From JBNKWA01 sp050299555 (GTDB taxonomy: Bacteria > Pseudomonadota > Alphaproteobacteria > Rhodobacterales > Rhodobacteraceae): 29,523 nt of DNA. Under the pieces are notes generated by a model that was not told where the DNA came from, did no database searches, and was given only the letters and a program-made list of their open reading frames with translations. This document shows positions 15,071 to 22,978 of this stretch, one piece after another (position 1 is the stretch's first letter; each line of letters begins with the position of its first letter). The position numbers and the translations under genes are program-made. The DNA lies in the NCBI GenBank assembly GCA_050299555.1, contig JBNKWA010000044.1, positions 1 to 29,523 on the forward strand, in the 5' to 3' direction.

Positions 15071-15724
15071 ATGATCGAATTCCGCAAAGTCTCGAAGAGC
15101 TTCTGGACCGGTGAGCGCCGCAAGGTGATCCTCGACCAGGCGAGCTTTCGCATCGACCGGGGGCGGAGCCTGGGCATTCTGGCACCCAACGGCACCGGCA
15201 AGTCCACGATCATCAACATGATGGCGGGGCTGGAAAAGCCCGATGAGGGCCAGGTGATCCGGACCTCGCGCATCTCGTTCCCGCTCGGCGTGGTCGCCGG
15301 GATCAACCCAAAGCACTCGGGTGTCGAGAACGCCCGCTTTGTCGCCCGGCTCTACGGCATGGACCCCGACTACGTCGAGGCCTTCTGCCGTTTCCTCGTC
15401 GATATCGAGGAATATTTCGAGATGCCCATCGGCACCTACAGCCAGGGCATGCGGGGCCGCTACATGCTGGCGCTGATGCTGGCGCTGGATTTCGACGTCT
15501 ATCTGATCGACGAGGGGCTGCCCTCGACCATGGATGTGGAGTTCAACCGCAAGGCCGGGCGGATCCTGCACGACCGGCTGTCCACGGCAACCGTGGTGAT
15601 CGTGTCCCACGACCCGAAAATCCTGCAGACCTACTGCAACGAAGCGGCCGTGCTGAGAAACGGACGCCTGCATTTCTTCCCCACGCTCGAGGAAGCCAAG
15701 TCCATGTATGATTATGAGATTTGA
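15071..15724 (+). CDS. kpsT: Capsule polysaccharide ABC transporter ATP-binding protein (KpsT-like)
   Basis: This 217-residue ATPase would power export of capsular polysaccharide across the inner membrane with a KpsM-type permease. It shows Walker A APNGTGKST (38-46; the first Gly of the usual GxxGxGK is Ala here), the signature YSQGMRGRYMLALMLAL, Walker B FDVYLIDEGL and the switch histidine in VIVSHDPKIL. The short length and the SQGM signature are characteristic of the KpsT/CtrD/BexA group. The next gene, 73 bases downstream, is a KpsE-like inner-membrane export protein, which supports the call. No KpsM permease is visible in the window; the gene upstream is nhaA, behind a terminator, so the permease must be encoded elsewhere. 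Confidence 0.9.
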   Translation: MIEFRKVSKSFWTGERRKVILDQASFRIDRGRSLGILAPNGTGKSTIINMMAGLEKPDEGQVIRTSRISFPLGVVAGINPKHSGVENARFVARLYGMDPDYVEAFCRFLVDIEEYFEMPIGTYSQGMRGRYMLALMLALDFDVYLIDEGLPSTMDVEFNRKAGRILHDRLSTATVVIVSHDPKILQTYCNEAAVLRNGRLHFFPTLEEAKSMYDYEI

Positions 15725-15797
15725 TCGCCAGGTAAGGAACGGCTAAACAAGAACGGGCAATAAGAACAACAACGCGCGAGACGGAGCAGTTAGTCAG

Positions 15798-17279
15798 ATG
15801 GCGGTACCAGCGCCCCAGCAGGAAGTCGCGACCGAAGCGTCCGACACGCAGGATGCTGCGCCGCGTCGGCGGATCATGCCGCGGCATCGACGCCAGGCCA
15901 TGCGCCGGGCCAAGTCCATGGGGCTGAATGCGCGCGACGGCGACCACGCCATCGCACTCCTGCGCGACCGTGGCATCGACATATTCACGGCCCAGGACTC
16001 GCTGCTCGACGTCGCCCACAGCGAGGCGGCCGACCAGGCCGAGGCCGCGGAAAGCTCCACGCCCAACGCCGCCTTCATCGCGACCGAGGCGCCGGCGGCA
16101 TCCAAGGCGCCGATGACCCCGGCCGAGCGCGAACGCGAAATCGCCGAGATCCAGCGCGGGTTGGTGCGTCGCCGGCGGCGCCGGCTGCAGCTTCTGATGC
16201 TGCGGCTGCTCCTGTTCGTCGGCCTGCCGACCTATGTGGTCGGCCACTACTATTACAACGTTGCCTCGGACATGTACGAAACCGAGTCCGCCTTTGTCAT
16301 CCAGACCTCGGATTCTGGCGGCGGCGCGGGTGGCGGGCTCGGCAGCCTGTTCTCGGGCACCGGCTTTGCCACTTCGCAGGACAGCATCGTGGTGCAGGAC
16401 TATCTGCGCTCGCGCGAGGCGTTCCTGCGGCTGGTGGACGATCTCGGCTACGATCAGCTCTTCCGCGATCCCGGGATCGACCCATTGCAGCGGCTGGACC
16501 CCAACGCCTCGCTGGACGAGGCCTATGGGCTCTACAAGCGCTACACGACGATCGGCTACGACCCCTCCGAAGGGGTGATCCGGATGCGCGTCGTGGCCAC
16601 CACGCCCGAGGCCAGCCAGGCGATCTCGGAGGCGTTGGTGGGGTATGCCGAGCAGCGGGTGGACGGCCTGTCGAGCGACGCAAGGGGCGACCGGCTGACC
16701 GACGCCGAGGCCCGCTACGCCGCCGCCCAGGACGAGATGCTGGCCGCCCAGCAGCGGGTCATCGACCTGCAGCAGCAGCGCGGCGTGTTGTCGGCGGACG
16801 CAGAGATCACCTCGCAGATGTCGATCATAAATGCCATGGAGCTGGAGCTTGAGAGAAAGCGCCTGTCGCTGGGCGAGATCCTCGACAACGAGACCCCCAA
16901 CGAGGTCCGGGTCTCGGCACTTCAGCGCGAGATCGCCCGCACGGCGGAACGCATCGACGAATTGCGCACTGCGATGACCGAATCGACGGAAGGCAATGTC
17001 TCGCTGTCGCGGATCAGCGGCGAGCTCCGGATCGCGGAATCCGACCTCGCCACCCGCCAGGCCATCCTTCAGCAGGCGCTGCAGCAACTGCAGGGCGCGC
17101 AGGCCGAGGCCGGCAAGCAGGTTCGCTACCTGTCGCTGGGCGTTGCCCCGGTCGCGCCGGCGACGGCGACCTATCCCAAGAAGTTCGAAGACACGGCCCT
17201 GGCCTTCCTGATCTTTGCCTCGCTCTATATCGTCGTGTCGCTGACGGTTGCGGTGCTGCGCGAACAGGTCAGCGTCTGA
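15798..17279 (+). CDS. kpsE: Capsule polysaccharide export inner-membrane protein (KpsE/CtrB-like)
   Basis: This 493-residue protein belongs to the polysaccharide co-polymerase family, which couples the capsule ABC transporter to the outer-membrane channel. The first 125 residues are a cytoplasmic extension rich in Ala, Glu and Arg that classical KpsE lacks. A basic patch (RRRRRR, about 124-129) and a first membrane segment (about 130-150) follow. The periplasmic part begins with MYETESAFVIQT and has a Gly-rich stretch and long coiled coils (about 285-440). A Pro-containing segment and a C-terminal membrane helix (about 465-487) close it. This two-helix layout is diagnostic for the family. 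kdsA starts one base after its stop. Start ATG 15798 is supported only by a distant GGAG at 15783-15786. Confidence 0.88.
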   Translation: MAVPAPQQEVATEASDTQDAAPRRRIMPRHRRQAMRRAKSMGLNARDGDHAIALLRDRGIDIFTAQDSLLDVAHSEAADQAEAAESSTPNAAFIATEAPAASKAPMTPAEREREIAEIQRGLVRRRRRRLQLLMLRLLLFVGLPTYVVGHYYYNVASDMYETESAFVIQTSDSGGGAGGGLGSLFSGTGFATSQDSIVVQDYLRSREAFLRLVDDLGYDQLFRDPGIDPLQRLDPNASLDEAYGLYKRYTTIGYDPSEGVIRMRVVATTPEASQAISEALVGYAEQRVDGLSSDARGDRLTDAEARYAAAQDEMLAAQQRVIDLQQQRGVLSADAEITSQMSIINAMELELERKRLSLGEILDNETPNEVRVSALQREIARTAERIDELRTAMTESTEGNVSLSRISGELRIAESDLATRQAILQQALQQLQGAQAEAGKQVRYLSLGVAPVAPATATYPKKFEDTALAFLIFASLYIVVSLTVAVLREQVSV

Positions 17280-17280
17280 A

Positions 17281-18144
17281 ATGGCGCCCGGGGGGATGGG
17301 GGTGACGGCTCAGCGCACGGTCAGCGTCGGCGAGGTTACCTTTGGCAACGACGCCCCGCTGGTGGTCATTGCCGGCCCGTGCCAATTGGAATCGCTGGAT
17401 CACGCACTGATGATCGGCGAGCGGATGGCAGCGATCTGCGCCGCCCATGGCGCCGGCTATGTCTTCAAGGCGAGCTATGACAAGGCCAACCGCACCTCGC
17501 TCTCCGGCAGGCGTGGCCTTGGCATCGAGCCGGGGCTGAGCATCCTGGCAGCCGTGCGCGACAGGATCGGCTGCCCGGTTCTGACCGACGTGCATGACAT
17601 CGCACAATGCCGTCACGCCGCCGAGGCCGTCGATGTGCTGCAGATCCCGGCATTTCTGTGCCGGCAGACGGACCTGCTTTTGGCGGCCGGCGAGACCGGG
17701 CGGGCGATCAACGTCAAGAAGGGCCAGTTCCTGGCCCCCTGGGACATGGCCAATGTCGCCTCCAAGGTGGCCTCGACCGGCAACGAGCGGATCCTGCTGA
17801 CCGAGCGCGGCGTCAGCTTCGGCTACAACACGCTGGTGGCCGACATGCGCAGCCTGCCGATCATGGCCGCGACCGGCTATCCGGTGGTGATGGACGCGAC
17901 CCATTCGGTGCAGCAGCCGGGCGGACGCGGGGGCTCCTCGGGCGGGCAGCGCGAATTTGCCCCGGTGATGGCGCGGGCGGCGGTCAGCCTCGGCATCGCC
18001 GCGGTCTTCATCGAGACCCACGAAAATCCCGACGAAGCGCCCTCGGACGGACCCAACATGATCCCGCTCGAGGCGATGGACGCGCTTGTGGCAAACCTGA
18101 TGGCCTTCGACAAGCTGGCCAAGGCAGCGCCGATCCGTGTCTGA
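17281..18144 (+). CDS. kdsA: 3-deoxy-8-phosphooctulonate synthase (Kdo-8-phosphate synthase), metal-dependent class
   Basis: KdsA condenses phosphoenolpyruvate with arabinose 5-phosphate to give Kdo-8-phosphate, the precursor of Kdo in lipopolysaccharide and in the linker of many capsules. The 287-residue protein contains AGPCQLES, FKASYDKANRTS, LTDVHD, INVKKGQFLAPWDM, DATHSVQQPGG and IETHENPDEAPSDGPNMIPL. Cys34 in AGPC, together with the His, Glu and Asp of the last motifs, matches the metal ligands of class II enzymes such as the Aquifex one. E. coli has Asn in place of the Cys. The start could be ATG 17281, ATG 17296 or GTG 17302; I chose the first because it abuts the kpsE stop. Its place in the kps group suggests a capsule-dedicated supply of Kdo. 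Confidence 0.93.
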   Translation: MAPGGMGVTAQRTVSVGEVTFGNDAPLVVIAGPCQLESLDHALMIGERMAAICAAHGAGYVFKASYDKANRTSLSGRRGLGIEPGLSILAAVRDRIGCPVLTDVHDIAQCRHAAEAVDVLQIPAFLCRQTDLLLAAGETGRAINVKKGQFLAPWDMANVASKVASTGNERILLTERGVSFGYNTLVADMRSLPIMAATGYPVVMDATHSVQQPGGRGGSSGGQREFAPVMARAAVSLGIAAVFIETHENPDEAPSDGPNMIPLEAMDALVANLMAFDKLAKAAPIRV

Positions 18145-18174
18145 AACGCGACGCCTGCAGCCGTCGCCCGGGAC

Positions 18175-18203
18175 TTGCGACAAGACCGGCAGGCGGCTAC
18201 ATC
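18175..18203 (+). promoter_or_regulatory. Possible promoter of tRNA-Gln
   Basis: TTGCGA at 18175-18180 and TACATC at 18198-18203 are separated by 17 bases and would start transcription a few bases before the mature tRNA at 18213. Both boxes are imperfect matches, so the support is mostly position and spacing. Confidence 0.3.
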
Positions 18204-18212
18204 GGCGGCAGT

Positions 18213-18287
18213 TGGGGCGTAGCCAAGCGGTAAGGCAACGGTTTTTGGTACCGTCATTCCCAGGTTCGAATCCTGGCGCCCCAGCCA
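18213..18287 (+). tRNA. tRNA-Gln (anticodon UUG), CCA encoded
   Basis: The acceptor stem pairs TGGGGCG at 18213-18219 with CGCCCCA at 18277-18283. The discriminator base is G18284, and CCA is encoded at 18285-18287. The anticodon stem pairs ACGGT at 18238-18242 with ACCGT at 18250-18254 around the loop TTTTGGT, giving anticodon TTG at 18245-18247. The T arm contains GGTTCGAATCC. The D arm GCC...GGC is present. All parts of the cloverleaf are intact, giving 75 bases in all. It reads CAA, and by wobble CAG, glutamine codons. I found no second copy of its 3' end in the window that would mark an integration site. Confidence 0.96.
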
Positions 18288-18395
18288 AGGCCGGATCCAG
18301 CCCCCACGACAGCACGGGCCGCAATCCGAACACAATCCGCCGATGGTCGACAAGCATTCCGAGCGGCGGTGTTGGCGACCCAGAGAGCTGGTTGC

Positions 18396-19871
18396 ATGCT
18401 GTTTTTTGAAGCCCAGTTCTTTCAGCTCTTTGCCTGTTTCTTCCTGGCCTATTGGCTGCTGACACCGGCGCGGCGGCCACTCCTGATCCTGATCGTCAGC
18501 CTGGTCTTCTACGGCCTGTGGGACTGGCGCTTCCTGTCTCTGCTGGGCTTGTCGATCATCGTCGACTTCGTCGCGGGCCAAGGGATCGAGGCGGCGACCG
18601 GAAACCGGCCCAGGCAGCGGCGCTGGCTGGCCCTGAGCCTAGCCGTCAATCTCGGCGCGCTGGGATTCTTCAAGTATTTCGACTTCTTCTCGGCTGGCTT
18701 CGCAGATCTTTTCGGAGTCGCGCCCGAGAACCGACTGATCCTCGACGTCATCCTGCCCGCAGGCATCTCGTTCTACACCTTCCAAACGCTGAGCTACACT
18801 CTCGACGTCTACCGCGGCGAGCAGAAGGCCGAGCGCGATCCGATCCTGTTCGCCGCCTTCGTCGCCTTCTTCCCTCAGCTGATCGCCGGCCCGATCGAGC
18901 GCGCCGGTCACCTGATCCACCAGATCGCGGCGCCGCAGCGCTTCTCGACGCACAATCTCTACCTGGGCGCCCGGCTGTTCCTGTTCGGCCTCGTGAAGAA
19001 GCTGGTGATCGCGGACAACCTGGCCAAGTTCGTCGATCCGGTCTTCGCCGACCCTGCGGCGCACGATCCGGTGACGCTGCTGATGGCCGCCTACGCTTTC
19101 GGCTTCCAGATCTACTGCGACTTCTCGGGCTATACCGACATGGCGCGGGGGCTGGCCAAGTCGGTCGGCATCGAGCTGTCGATCAACTTCAATTTCCCCT
19201 ATCTCGCCACCTCGGTGCGCGATTTCTGGCAACGCTGGCACATCACGCTCTACAGCTGGCTGCGCGACTATCTCTACCGCCCGCTCGGCGGCAATCGCGC
19301 AGGTACCGCGCGGACCTATCGCAACATCATGGTGGTGTTCCTGGCCTCGGGCCTGTGGCATGGGGCGGGCTGGAACTTCATCCTCTGGGGCGGCATCCAC
19401 GGCATCTATCTGTGCATCGAGCGGGCTTTGGCGCCGACTGCGCTCGGCCGCGCCGCCGCACGGCTGCCCGGGGTGATCAAGGCATTGGCCGTGTTCCATC
19501 TGGTCACCTTCGCGTGGATCGTCTTCCGCTGCCCCGACCTGGCAACCTTCGGCGCCTATCTTCGCGGGCTCGCCGCGTTCTCGCCGCCAGACCTGGCACC
19601 CGGATGGGAGCTCTTCGCACTGCCGCATGGCGACTGGTGGCTGCCGGCGCTGGGCGGCCACGCCCAAGCGGCACTCTATATGCTGGCGGTGGCATTCTTC
19701 TGCCTGCCTCTGATGCTCGCCCAGGCCGCCCGCCAGCGCTGGAGCGGCCGGCCGGTCTTCGAGGCGGCCTGGCCGATGGATCTGAGAATCTCCTTCTACG
19801 CTAGCCTTTGCCTCATCGCGTTCTGGCTGCAGGCCGAAGGCGCCAAGCAGTTCATCTACTTCCAGTTCTAG
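18396..19871 (+). CDS. MBOAT-family O-acyltransferase (AlgI-like)
   Basis: This 491-residue polytopic membrane protein belongs to the membrane-bound O-acyltransferase family and is closest in pattern to AlgI. AlgI moves acetyl groups across the membrane for acetylation of polysaccharide. It shows LPAGISFYTFQTLSYTLDVYRG, FFPQLIAGPIERA, IYCDFSGYTDMARGLA, RDFWQRWHITLYSWLRDYLY (His282) and the catalytic-histidine motif GLWHGAGWNFILWGG (His322). The start ATG 18396 gives the typical MLFFEAQFF N-terminus, but its ribosome binding site is weak. The downstream SGNH-like gene starts ten bases after the stop, a standard pairing in which the second protein transfers the acetyl group to the sugar in the periplasm. 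The target polymer is not identifiable; the nearby capsule genes make capsule a fair guess. Confidence 0.92.
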   Translation: MLFFEAQFFQLFACFFLAYWLLTPARRPLLILIVSLVFYGLWDWRFLSLLGLSIIVDFVAGQGIEAATGNRPRQRRWLALSLAVNLGALGFFKYFDFFSAGFADLFGVAPENRLILDVILPAGISFYTFQTLSYTLDVYRGEQKAERDPILFAAFVAFFPQLIAGPIERAGHLIHQIAAPQRFSTHNLYLGARLFLFGLVKKLVIADNLAKFVDPVFADPAAHDPVTLLMAAYAFGFQIYCDFSGYTDMARGLAKSVGIELSINFNFPYLATSVRDFWQRWHITLYSWLRDYLYRPLGGNRAGTARTYRNIMVVFLASGLWHGAGWNFILWGGIHGIYLCIERALAPTALGRAAARLPGVIKALAVFHLVTFAWIVFRCPDLATFGAYLRGLAAFSPPDLAPGWELFALPHGDWWLPALGGHAQAALYMLAVAFFCLPLMLAQAARQRWSGRPVFEAAWPMDLRISFYASLCLIAFWLQAEGAKQFIYFQF

Positions 19872-19881
19872 CGATCCGACC

Positions 19882-20925
19882 ATGTGGCTGGCCTTCAGAC
19901 TTTGCCTCTATGCCGTAGCCCTGGCCGGGGTGAACTGGGCCATGTCGGCCTGGTTCCCGATGCTGGACCAGAACCGGGAACTGGGTCGCTCGGTCAGCGC
20001 CGAACTCGGCCGGCTCGACGGCGACAACGACGTCCTCTTCATCGGCGACAGCCGCACGCAACAGGGCCTCGATCCCAAGCGTTTCGCCGCGGTCGTCAGG
20101 GCGCAGAGCGGGCGCATCGTGCAGGCACGGAACCTGGGCCGCGCCGGCATGCAGACGCCGTTCTACTACTACACCTTGCAGAACTACCTGGCCTCGGCAG
20201 ATCGCGATCCGGACACGATCATCGTGGCGCCGAGCTACTACCTGCTGCATGGCCGCGACTGGATGGACAGGATCTATTTCGCCGGGTTCGTGCCCACCGA
20301 TGCCCAGGTCGACGACGCGCTTGGGTCCGGCTTGATCGACCTGCCCGAGGCGGTAGCCTGGCGTCTGCGTGACGCCGTGCCGTTGCTTGGATACTTCCAT
20401 TCGGCCAACTCCAACCTGACGCGCCTGATCCAGCCCGATCCAGTAGCGCTGGCCGAGGAATTCGATCATCAAGCGCAGCTCAGGGAGACGCTCTATGGTG
20501 AGCCGTACCGGGGTTTCCTTCCCCGTGGCGCCGGGCATATCGGGCCCACAACCGGCAGCGACGGCTCCGTCTTCGCGATCGACCAAGCCGATCCCCTTTA
20601 CCTGGAATACTTTAGTCGTTTCCTGAAACTGGCCGAAGAGCACAGAATAAATGTGATCGTGTACGAGTACCCATGGCCAAAAGCGCACGATACTCCCCTC
20701 GATCGCCAGAAGATTGCCCACTACCGCAGCGTGCTGGAGGCGGCTGCAAGACCGTTTCCAAACGTTCATTTTGTCGAGTATGAGCCTTTCATGAGTCACG
20801 AGTTCTTTGTTAATCCATTACACCTCAACAGCGCCGGTGCGGGCATACTTTCGCGGCTCGCTGCGCGCTGGTACGTCGATCTCGACTCGGCGAGGACCGC
20901 CGGCCGGCCGGCCGGCGGGCAATGA
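19882..20925 (+). CDS. SGNH-hydrolase-like protein, partner of the MBOAT acyltransferase
   Basis: This 347-residue protein has an N-terminal hydrophobic signal or anchor (about 3-25) and then a periplasmic SGNH-type domain. Block I is VLFIGDSRTQQG with Ser57, and NLGRAG follows at 84-89 (Asn84). The C-terminal block is FVNPLHLNSAGA with His314. In active SGNH acyltransferases or esterases of this kind the last block is DxxH; here Asp is replaced by Asn311. The protein is probably the periplasmic acetyl-transfer partner of the MBOAT gene, comparable to AlgX/AlgJ or DltD-type proteins. The codon use of the last third (AT-richer, about 20640-20830) is slightly unlike the neighbours. The gene ends in an ATGA overlap with a decayed third gene, so it was part of an operon of at least three genes. 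Confidence 0.8.
   Translation: MWLAFRLCLYAVALAGVNWAMSAWFPMLDQNRELGRSVSAELGRLDGDNDVLFIGDSRTQQGLDPKRFAAVVRAQSGRIVQARNLGRAGMQTPFYYYTLQNYLASADRDPDTIIVAPSYYLLHGRDWMDRIYFAGFVPTDAQVDDALGSGLIDLPEAVAWRLRDAVPLLGYFHSANSNLTRLIQPDPVALAEEFDHQAQLRETLYGEPYRGFLPRGAGHIGPTTGSDGSVFAIDQADPLYLEYFSRFLKLAEEHRINVIVYEYPWPKAHDTPLDRQKIAHYRSVLEAAARPFPNVHFVEYEPFMSHEFFVNPLHLNSAGAGILSRLAARWYVDLDSARTAGRPAGGQ
20897..20918. repeat. 22-bp perfect palindrome of CCGG units
   Basis: The segment is identical to its own reverse complement over 22 bases and consists of CCG, repeated CCGG units and CGG. It codes for part of the tail RTAGRPAGGQ of the SGNH-like protein and ends three bases before the ATG of the decayed third gene. No T-run follows, so it is not a standard terminator. 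Confidence 0.8.
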
Positions 20926-21562
20926 AATCGCGCGGGCTCGTGCCGCGGCGACACTGGCCCGCAGCGCGTTGGCAACCTTCACTGCATTCATGGTCTTCGA
21001 CGGCGTTGCCAGACGCAGCGTCGCTGCTTGGGCCGAGGGCGAAGTGCTGCGACTGACCCGAGAGGACACCGCCGGCATCGCCCATCTCGCCCGCCACGCC
21101 TGGGTGGACGACGACATCATCGCGACGGCCGCGTCACCGTCCGGGATGCCGGCACCGGAGAACTCCTCGCTGAGGACGCCTTCTACTTTCCGAACCGTTG
21201 TGCCCCTGAATGGGCACGCGCTTCTCGTGGCTGAAGAGCACGCCAATCGCGTCATGGCCTGGGATTGGGTCAAGGGATCGCGCGAGGTTGCCTTCGGCTG
21301 CGAGGCGGCACCGTTATCGGACCCGGACGCTGGGCCAGAGGTCATCGAGGCCCTGGAGGCGAAAATGTGGACCGAGGGCATGTCGTCCTGCCACGACCGG
21401 CAGGATGACGCGGCGCTTTGCTCGCCGAACGGTGTGGCCCTGGGCACCCACGGCCAACTGTACGTGGCCGATACCGACAATCACAGGGTCCTGATGATTG
21501 ACCCCGCCACCCGCCAGGTCGTCGCGCGCATCGAAAGGCTCAACAACCCGATCAAAGGTCAT
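20922..21562 (+). pseudogene. Frameshifted NHL-repeat (beta-propeller) protein gene
   Basis: An ATG at 20922 overlaps the SGNH gene stop as ATGA, the usual sign of an operon gene, but its frame closes after about 43 codons. Protein-like signal then moves between frames. In the second frame are a hydrophobic stretch (SALATFTAFMVF, about 20958-20993) and GIAHLARHAWVDDDII. In the first frame is DGRVTVRDAGTGELLAEDAF (from 21124), running on to FPNR at 21198. The second frame resumes with VVPLNGHALLVAEEHANRVM (from 21197) and LYVADTDNHRVLMID, a clear NHL repeat preceded by SPNGVALG. At least two, probably three, frame changes are needed, and no C-terminal half is recognisable after about 21560. 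The product would have been a membrane-anchored propeller protein working with the MBOAT/SGNH pair. Sequencing errors are possible but three in 300 bases is unlikely. Confidence 0.65.
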
Positions 21563-21586
21563 CGCCGTGCCGGCCCCACCATCGCC

Positions 21587-21615
21587 TTGACAGCGCCGGC
21601 CCCTCCCCCGACATT
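21587..21615 (+). promoter_or_regulatory. Possible scoAB promoter
   Basis: A perfect -35 box TTGACA lies at 21587-21592. At 17 bases spacing the -10 is the poor GACATT (21610-21615). A better -10-like CATAAT lies at 21625-21630, but too far from this -35. A promoter is expected here because the gene upstream is a pseudogene of a different pathway. Confidence 0.35.
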
Positions 21616-21647
21616 GCGCCGCAGCATAATCGAGGGAGAGGTCACCG

Positions 21648-22352
21648 ATGAGCAAGGTCTACGGCTCCGCCGCCGAGGCGCTGGACGGGCTTTTGCATGA
21701 CGGTATGTCGATCGCTGCAGGCGGGTTCGGCCTTTGCGGTATCCCCGAGCTGCTGATCAACGCCATCCGCGACGCCGGAACCAAGGATATCACCATCGCC
21801 TCGAACAATTGCGGCGTCGACGATTTCGGTCTCGGCATCCTTCTGCAGACCAGGCAGATCAAGAAGATGATCTCGTCCTATGTTGGCGAGAATGCCGAGT
21901 TCATGCGCCAGTTTCTGTCGGGCGAACTGGAGCTGGAGTTCAATCCACAGGGCACGCTCGCCGAGCGCATGCGGGCTGGTGGCTGCGGCATCCCGGGCTT
22001 CTACACCCGCACCGGCGTCGGCACGGTGATCGCCGAGGGCAAGGAGCACAAGGAGTTCGACGGCGAGACCTACATCCTGGAGCGCGGCATCGTCGCCGAC
22101 CTCTCGATCGTCAAGGCCTGGAAGGCGGACCAGACCGGCAACCTGGTCTTCCGCAAGACCGCGCGCAACTTCAACCCGCCGGCGGCGATGTGCGGCAAGA
22201 CCTGCGTGGTCGAGGTGGAGGAGATCGTACCGACAGGCTCGCTCGACCCCGACAACATCCACCTGCCAGGCATCTACGTGCACCGCCTGATCCAGGGCGA
22301 GCACGAGAAGCGCATCGAACAGCGCACCGTCCGCAAGAAGGAGACCGCCTGA
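21648..22352 (+). CDS. scoA: 3-oxoacid CoA-transferase subunit A (succinyl-CoA type)
   Basis: This is the alpha subunit of the CoA-transferase that moves CoA from succinyl-CoA to acetoacetate or related 3-oxoacids, opening the route from ketone bodies and polyhydroxybutyrate breakdown to acetyl-CoA. The 234-residue protein has the glycine-rich AAGGFGLCGIPELLI (about 23-37), NNCGVDDFGLGILL, YVGENAEFMRQFLSGELELE and GCGIPGFYTRTGVGT. All of these are typical of class I subunit A, and the length is as expected. GGGAGAGG lies nine or so bases before ATG. The stop overlaps the scoB start (TGATG), so the subunits are probably made in equal amount. Confidence 0.95.
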   Translation: MSKVYGSAAEALDGLLHDGMSIAAGGFGLCGIPELLINAIRDAGTKDITIASNNCGVDDFGLGILLQTRQIKKMISSYVGENAEFMRQFLSGELELEFNPQGTLAERMRAGGCGIPGFYTRTGVGTVIAEGKEHKEFDGETYILERGIVADLSIVKAWKADQTGNLVFRKTARNFNPPAAMCGKTCVVEVEEIVPTGSLDPDNIHLPGIYVHRLIQGEHEKRIEQRTVRKKETA

Positions 22353-22978
22353 TGCCTTGGGATCGCGATCAGATGGCCGAACGGGCCGCAAAGGAGCTTG
22401 AGGACGGGATGTATGTCAATCTCGGCATCGGCATTCCGACGCTGGTGTCGAACTACATCCCCGAAGGCATCCACGTGACGCTGCAATCCGAGAACGGCAT
22501 GCTTGGCATGGGCCCCTTCCCGGTCGAGGGCGACGAGGATGCCGACCTGATCAATGCCGGCAAGCAGACCATCACCGAGTTGCCCCACACTGCCTATTTC
22601 GACAGCGCCACCTCGTTCGGCATGATCCGCGGCGGCAAGATCGCCATGGCGATCCTCGGCGCGATGGAGGTCAGCGAAAAGGGCGATCTGGCGAACTGGA
22701 TGATCCCCGGCAAGCTGGTCAAGGGCATGGGCGGGGCGATGGACCTGGTGGCCGGCGTCAAGCGCGTGGTTGTGGTGATGGACCACACCTCGAAGAACGG
22801 CGATTCCAAGCTCTTGAAGGAGTGCACCCTGCCGCTGACCGGCAAGGGCGTGGTCGACCGCATCATCACCAATCTCGGGGTGCTGGATGTCAGCCACAAG
22901 GGCCTGCACGTGGTCGAGCTGGCGCCGGGCGTGACCCGCGAGCAGATCGTTGCGGCAACCGAGGCGACGGTTGTCTGA
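22352..22978 (+). CDS. scoB: 3-oxoacid CoA-transferase subunit B
   Basis: This is the beta subunit, which carries the catalytic glutamate that forms the CoA-thioester intermediate. That residue is Glu47 in LQSENGMLGMG. Other family blocks are YVNLGIGIPTLVSNYIP, FDSATSFGMIRGGKIA, GAMDLVAGVKRVVVVMDH and CTLPLTGKGVVDRIITNLGV. The 208-residue length is normal. It overlaps scoA by one base. A small GNAT gene starts inside its last codons, so the transcript may continue into the downstream group, although the functions are unrelated. Confidence 0.95.
   Translation: MPWDRDQMAERAAKELEDGMYVNLGIGIPTLVSNYIPEGIHVTLQSENGMLGMGPFPVEGDEDADLINAGKQTITELPHTAYFDSATSFGMIRGGKIAMAILGAMEVSEKGDLANWMIPGKLVKGMGGAMDLVAGVKRVVVVMDHTSKNGDSKLLKECTLPLTGKGVVDRIITNLGVLDVSHKGLHVVELAPGVTREQIVAATEATVV

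Noticed and set aside
18213..18287. tRNA-Gln as an integration site for a mobile element
   Set aside because: No repeat of the tRNA 3' end, no integrase and no composition break were found beside it.
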